A stretch of 62,000 nucleotides of DNA from Glandiceps talaboti (taxonomy: Eukaryota; Hemichordata; Enteropneusta; Spengelidae): assembly GCF_964340395.1 (NCBI RefSeq), contig NC_135557.1, forward strand, positions 21,791,225 to 21,853,224, in the 5' to 3' direction. The position numbers and the translations under genes are program-made. The notes beneath the pieces were generated by a model. The model was not told the origin of the DNA. It was given only the letters and a program-made list of their open reading frames with translations, and did no database searches. The first letter of the stretch is position 1; each line of letters begins with the position of its first letter. Below, piece by piece: positions 1 through 62,000 of the stretch.

Positions 1-343
1 TAATAATAATGTTGGGTTCTTATAGCGCTTTCCCACGCTGTGCTCAAAGTGCTTTACAATTATTACCCTGGCTCGGCACAACGGCACAACGGCCCTTCAG
101 TCTTCCTCAACTCCCCGGGAGTTGCAGCCTTTTGCAGCCATTTAAGCGCATAGGATTAAAGCCTTCACATTGCAACCTCTACCCTACTAGGTCCCCAATT
201 ATACAGCTGGGTTGACTGAGGCACAATCATGGTTCAAATCCTGTCCAAGGACTTTAGCCATTCAGAAACAAACGTCAGCGACAGGTCTCGAACCTGCAAC
301 CTGCAGATTCCAAGCCGGTCACGCTAACCATTCACCCATCATG
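1..343 (-). mobile_element. tRNA-derived SINE, copy 1, 3' end cut by window edge
   Basis: On the minus strand the element begins near 343 with a tRNA-like head. An A-box-like GGTTAGCGTGACCGG is followed about 30 nt later by a B box, GGTTCGAGACC. A body of about 250 bp follows, and the element ends at the window edge in a TAA/TTA repeat tail. A second copy in the same orientation lies at 24897-25207 and matches along its whole length. The head-body-trinucleotide-tail layout is that of a tRNA-derived SINE mobilised by a LINE. Confidence 0.75.
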
Positions 344-878
344 ACTCCACATGTTTACCGTGTTTACCATGTTCACTTCCAATGGCTTGACGTCTCGCCC
401 TAATGTTCATCAAGCCCCCCTACAAAGCCTACGTTTCGATGCGTCTATATATGTTTAACGGTTTTAATTACATTGTAGGACATAAATGGTTTTATGAGAG
501 CAGCGTATACCTGGAATGCCTTATATCTGCAGCCATAAATAATATAACCTACAGTACCCAAAACATCATTATGTATTAAGAAAAATACGGATAATTAGCT
601 AATTGCTTTTATAAATTGCTAATGAATAGCATTTGAAAGACTAATCATTGTTATGTGTTATCGCAGGTCGTTATTTCAACAAGTCCATTTGACAAATGTT
701 TGTACAGATGATTGAGAATGTTTGTATCAAAACGTAGGCTGAACCTCGAAATTAAATTCATGATTGATATTGTGAATTGCCCGCATGGTCGAGGTTATTT
801 CTTTGTATAATGAATAAACACATTAGATATAAATATCAACTTTTTCTATTAGCGTATTTTCTCTGTGTTTTTTTCTAG
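344..878. other. Intron sequence upstream of the first visible exon of gene A
   Basis: No exon, RNA gene or repeat is recognised here. It is AT-rich sequence ending in a pyrimidine tract and the acceptor before 879. The exon at 879 starts in phase 1, so at least one more coding exon must lie further left, outside the window. Confidence 0.5.
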
Positions 879-17380
<16,502 letters not shown>

Positions 17381-17456
17381 ATATCTACTGACAGACAGCT
17401 TGATAGAAAACAAAGACCAGTGACAGCTGTGTAGATAACAAGCAACGGACTGATCA

Positions 17457-17462
17457 AATAAA
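17457..17462 (+). terminator. Candidate poly(A) signal of gene A
   Basis: AATAAA lies about 77 nt downstream of the stop codon of gene A, a usual position for a short 3' UTR. No other evidence for the cleavage site is visible. Confidence 0.5.
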
Positions 17463-18300
17463 ATCATAACAGTAGCAATATCACTTATCGGTACCAAAGA
17501 TTGGCCAGCTGTGTAACTATTCTCTTTAAGAATAGTCAGGATTACATATATGCAGTAGAAAAACACATGTGTTACATGTCATCACAAACATGACCCTCAA
17601 CATAGAATATGTGTGATAAAAGTACTCCAGATGGTCAGCGGTAGAATACTTATATAATGGTGTATATAATTTTGTACAATCAATCCCTACTATAGCTTCT
17701 ATTTTTGACATCACTATGTCCATGACAACTGGATGATCATGTTGACCCTGCCATCAAAATGATACGGTTACCAAGGAGTGGTCGATTTTAAAGCATTTCA
17801 TTGTACTATGGAGTAAGGTTATTGAAATTTACTATACTGCCTACGCTAACCTGAGTAGCATGTGGCATGTGATTTGCCATTGGTGAATCTCAGCACGATT
17901 TAGAACATGTGATATCCAGTCTCAACAATTTTCTTTATCTGTTACGAGAATCTCATGCCAATGGTGCCAACCAGAAATTGCATTTCTGAGTTCAAAGCAT
18001 GTTACTTTAACTGTTTTTCTGATGTGTTTTGACACATGTAGTTTAGTCATTGTTTCCAGTATAAAATACTCTTAGTAAAGTACTCAGACGTGGTTAACGT
18101 TTAGAATGTGTTAACATTTGAAATGAATGCAACCAAACCAATGAAAACTAGAGTATGTCGACCACAGCACGACTCACTACAGACTTACATTACACATTAA
18201 TGGGTATAAGTTCTCCATCGTAATAAGTTCGTAATACTAATAGTTTAAATAACCATCATATATCGTTTATTGTCTGTGAATTGACACCTAGCATATTGCT
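17463..18300. other. Intergenic, nothing recognised
   Basis: AT-rich sequence between the end of gene A and the ACACT array. I see no exon, RNA gene or clear repeat in it. Confidence 0.4.
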
Positions 18301-18322
18301 CAAGGATTAAATAACAATCGAC

Positions 18323-18573
18323 ACTACACTATACCACATTACACTACACTACATTACACTACACTACACTACACCACACCACACCCTACACTACACCACA
18401 CTACACCACCCTCGACTAGACTACACTCCACGCCACTCCACTGCACTACACTACACTACTCTACACTACACTACACAACACTGCACTACACTACACTACG
18501 CTACACTCCACTCCACTCCACTACACTGCACTACACGACACTACACTACACTACACTACACTACACAGCACTA
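18323..18573. repeat. Pentanucleotide array (ACACT)n, imperfect
   Basis: About 250 bp of ACACT units with many single-base variants (CCACT, GCACT, ACACC). It lies in the intergenic region between the two convergent genes. Confidence 0.9.
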
Positions 18574-18889
18574 GTTGATATTTTAGACGTTGTAGTGTAA
18601 TATTGTGATAGAAACGAGTACCTTGAAGTTTGCCATTAACTATATGACTTGTACAAGACATACTCTGACACCCATCAGTACATGTGGCGACATTTTACAG
18701 ATTTAAAGAGATTTTACAGAGTGTTATTTATTGTGGTATATCAATAGTCACAAATTGTACAATTATAGATTAGATATTAATTGGTGGTTACATTATCACT
18801 GTTTGCTATATTTGTATTAATGTAGACAAGCCAAAAATAAGTTAATTGTTGGAGTTTTAGAGTGATTTTAGAATTTAAAATTATATAAG

Positions 18890-19466
18890 TATACGTTTTT
18901 TACTCATAATATTGTTGCAATAGTTGTGGTAAAATCAATAAATTGATTAGTTAGAATTTTATGCATTCAGAAAGTGCAATTATTATGATAATATGAATGT
19001 AGAAATATTGGTATTTCTGTCAATCTAAAGTATACAGAATACGTTTTTCACTCATAATATTGTTGCAATAGTTGTGGTAAAATCAATAAATTGATTAGTT
19101 AGAATTGTATGCATTCAGAAAGTGCAATTATTATAATAATATGAATGTAGAAATATTGGTATTTCTGTCAATCTAAAGTATACAGAATACGTTTTTCACT
19201 CATAATATTGTTGCAATAGTTGTGGTAAAATCAATAAATTGATTAGTTAGAATTTTATGCATTCAGAAAGTGCAATTATTATAATAATATGAATGTAGAA
19301 ATATTGGTATTTCTGTCAATCTAAAGTATACAGAATACGTTTTTCACTCATAATATTGTTGCAATAGTTGTGGTAAAATCAATAAATTGATTAGTTAGAA
19401 TTTTATGCATTCAGAAAGTGCAATTATCATAATAATATGAATGTAGAAATATTGGTATACAGAATG
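18890..19466. repeat. 148-bp tandem repeat, about 3.9 copies
   Basis: The marker CTCATAATATTGTTGCAATA recurs at 18903, 19051, 19199 and 19347, giving an exact 148-bp period. Copies differ at only a few positions (for example ATTATGA versus ATTATAA). The array is AT-rich and intergenic. The near-nucleosomal unit length is satellite-like, but the array is short. Confidence 0.9.
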
Positions 19467-19750
19467 CAATGAATGATGTTTTGATATATGTGAACTATCA
19501 TGTGCTAATATATATTTTAAATAAACTTTACATCCGAAGATTTTCAAGAAGTGTCCTTACCTGTAACTACCAACATAACAGTAATTTGTATACGTTGTGC
19601 AGTAGTCAATCATCTTTTGTTGTGAGTGTATGTGAAACCAAAAAAAAACTGTCCGGCTATTAAATGTAGTTGTAAGTACATTCTATTGAGCAATATAATA
19701 AACTTTATGTCTACATTCAATAGCTTTTAGTGTGTAATTGTCTAAGGTCA

Positions 19751-20175
19751 TCTTATGACATAGTGTAGCTTCCTGACAGAGACAGTATTCCATACTACAA
19801 TGTACTTCATCACTATCCCAGTCTAGTCAAGGCCCTGACGAAAGGAGTTCATTATGGCTCAACCTCATAGTGAGCGAAGTGCGAATGGCACATGTCAGTA
19901 GTAATCCATCACAAATTGACAGGCTGTCGTCACCGCTCATTAATATTTATTAGGGTACATATGTTTTGAGGATATCCAATATCCAGCCAGGACTCTACCT
20001 CCAGTCTGTTTAAACTAAAATCACGTGGGACGCAACAGCATAATCATGTTTATATGAACGCTGTACAGAAATCTGTGCGATCGTCAGGACCTTGACTAGA
20101 CTTGAATAGTGACGAAGTATATTGTAGTATGTAATAAGGTTCATGTCAGGAACTAGACTACTTATGACAAAGTAT
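19751..20175. mobile_element. Inverted-repeat element with about 85-bp imperfect arms
   Basis: The left arm (19751-19840) contains CCTGACA, CATACTACAATGTACTTC, TCACTAT and GTCTAGTCAAGG. The right arm (20085-20175) carries the complement of these in reverse order with scattered mismatches. The 240-bp middle is noncoding. It is probably an old MITE or foldback element between the two genes. Confidence 0.6.
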
Positions 20176-20558
20176 GTAAATGTGTGTACAAACAACATCA
20201 CAATGAATCAACAATATTCAATAACATCTATTTATTGCACTTCTATTTAAAATGTATGATAAGAAATGTGTAAGCAAACCTTTATACAAATTGATACATC
20301 AAAACAATAAATATATACATGAAGGAAATTGTAATAATATAATTAAAACTTTAACATATAAAACCTTTAAACATTAACTTCACACTAGTACTATTGATAT
20401 TTTTGAATATCATATATATATATTGTAAGTTATACATTACTAGGAAAACCATGACTGAACCGTAACACTGTGTAAGACTAAGTATTAGTATTACTTGTAC
20501 CCTCCACATATTATGTATTAAGCACTATTTACTCCCAAGCATAGACAATATACCGTTA

Positions 20559-22990
<2,432 letters not shown>

Positions 22991-23007
22991 AGTGTCCACT
23001 GTCGAAA

Positions 23008-62000
<38,993 letters not shown>

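Overview
This window looks like invertebrate metazoan genomic DNA. It is AT-rich and intron-dense, and it carries many long microsatellites, a tRNA-derived SINE, hairpin MITEs and Penelope-like retroelement (PLE) debris. Two large multi-exon genes lie tail to tail, and both encode adhesion-type (class B2) GPCRs. The module repertoire (CUB, EGF, C-type lectin, discoidin/fucolectin-like, SUEL lectin, FAMeT-like, hevein-like, sushi) fits an invertebrate deuterostome such as a lancelet or acorn worm, but I cannot fix the phylum from the sequence alone.

Positions 1-17,462 (+ strand): the 3' part of gene A. I could trace 23 exons (879-17380), about 881 residues plus a stop, and every junction keeps frame. 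The order is Ser/Thr-rich stalk, EGF, hormone-receptor (HRM) motif, GAIN domain, GPS, seven membrane segments, and a basic tail ending in a class I PDZ ligand. The 5' end lies left of the window.

Positions 17,463-23,007: intergenic. It holds an (ACACT)n array, a 148-bp tandem repeat in about four copies, an inverted-repeat element and a TA array.

Positions 23,008-62,000 (- strand): gene B, which runs off the right edge. I could trace 45 exons, about 2,677 residues plus a stop, in one continuous frame. The ectodomain begins with alternating EGF and CUB modules. It continues with C-type lectin, F5/8-fucolectin-like, SUEL lectin, FAMeT-like, EGF, hevein-like, three sushi/sushi-like modules, EGF, HRM and GAIN/GPS. 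After the seven membrane segments comes a cytoplasmic tail with a charged nine-residue repeat and a PDZ ligand. From the last EGF onward, genes A and B match exon for exon in phase and nearly in length, so they are convergent tandem paralogues.

The introns and flanks are full of hairpin-forming elements. The most interesting are palindromes that carry hammerhead-ribozyme cores, several on both strands. They share terminal sequence with a head-to-head pair of truncated PLE copies that encode GIY-YIG endonuclease C-termini (53,892-55,220). Nearly all long TA arrays in the window abut these PLE-like ends. No tRNA or rRNA gene, CRISPR array or complete transposase gene was seen.
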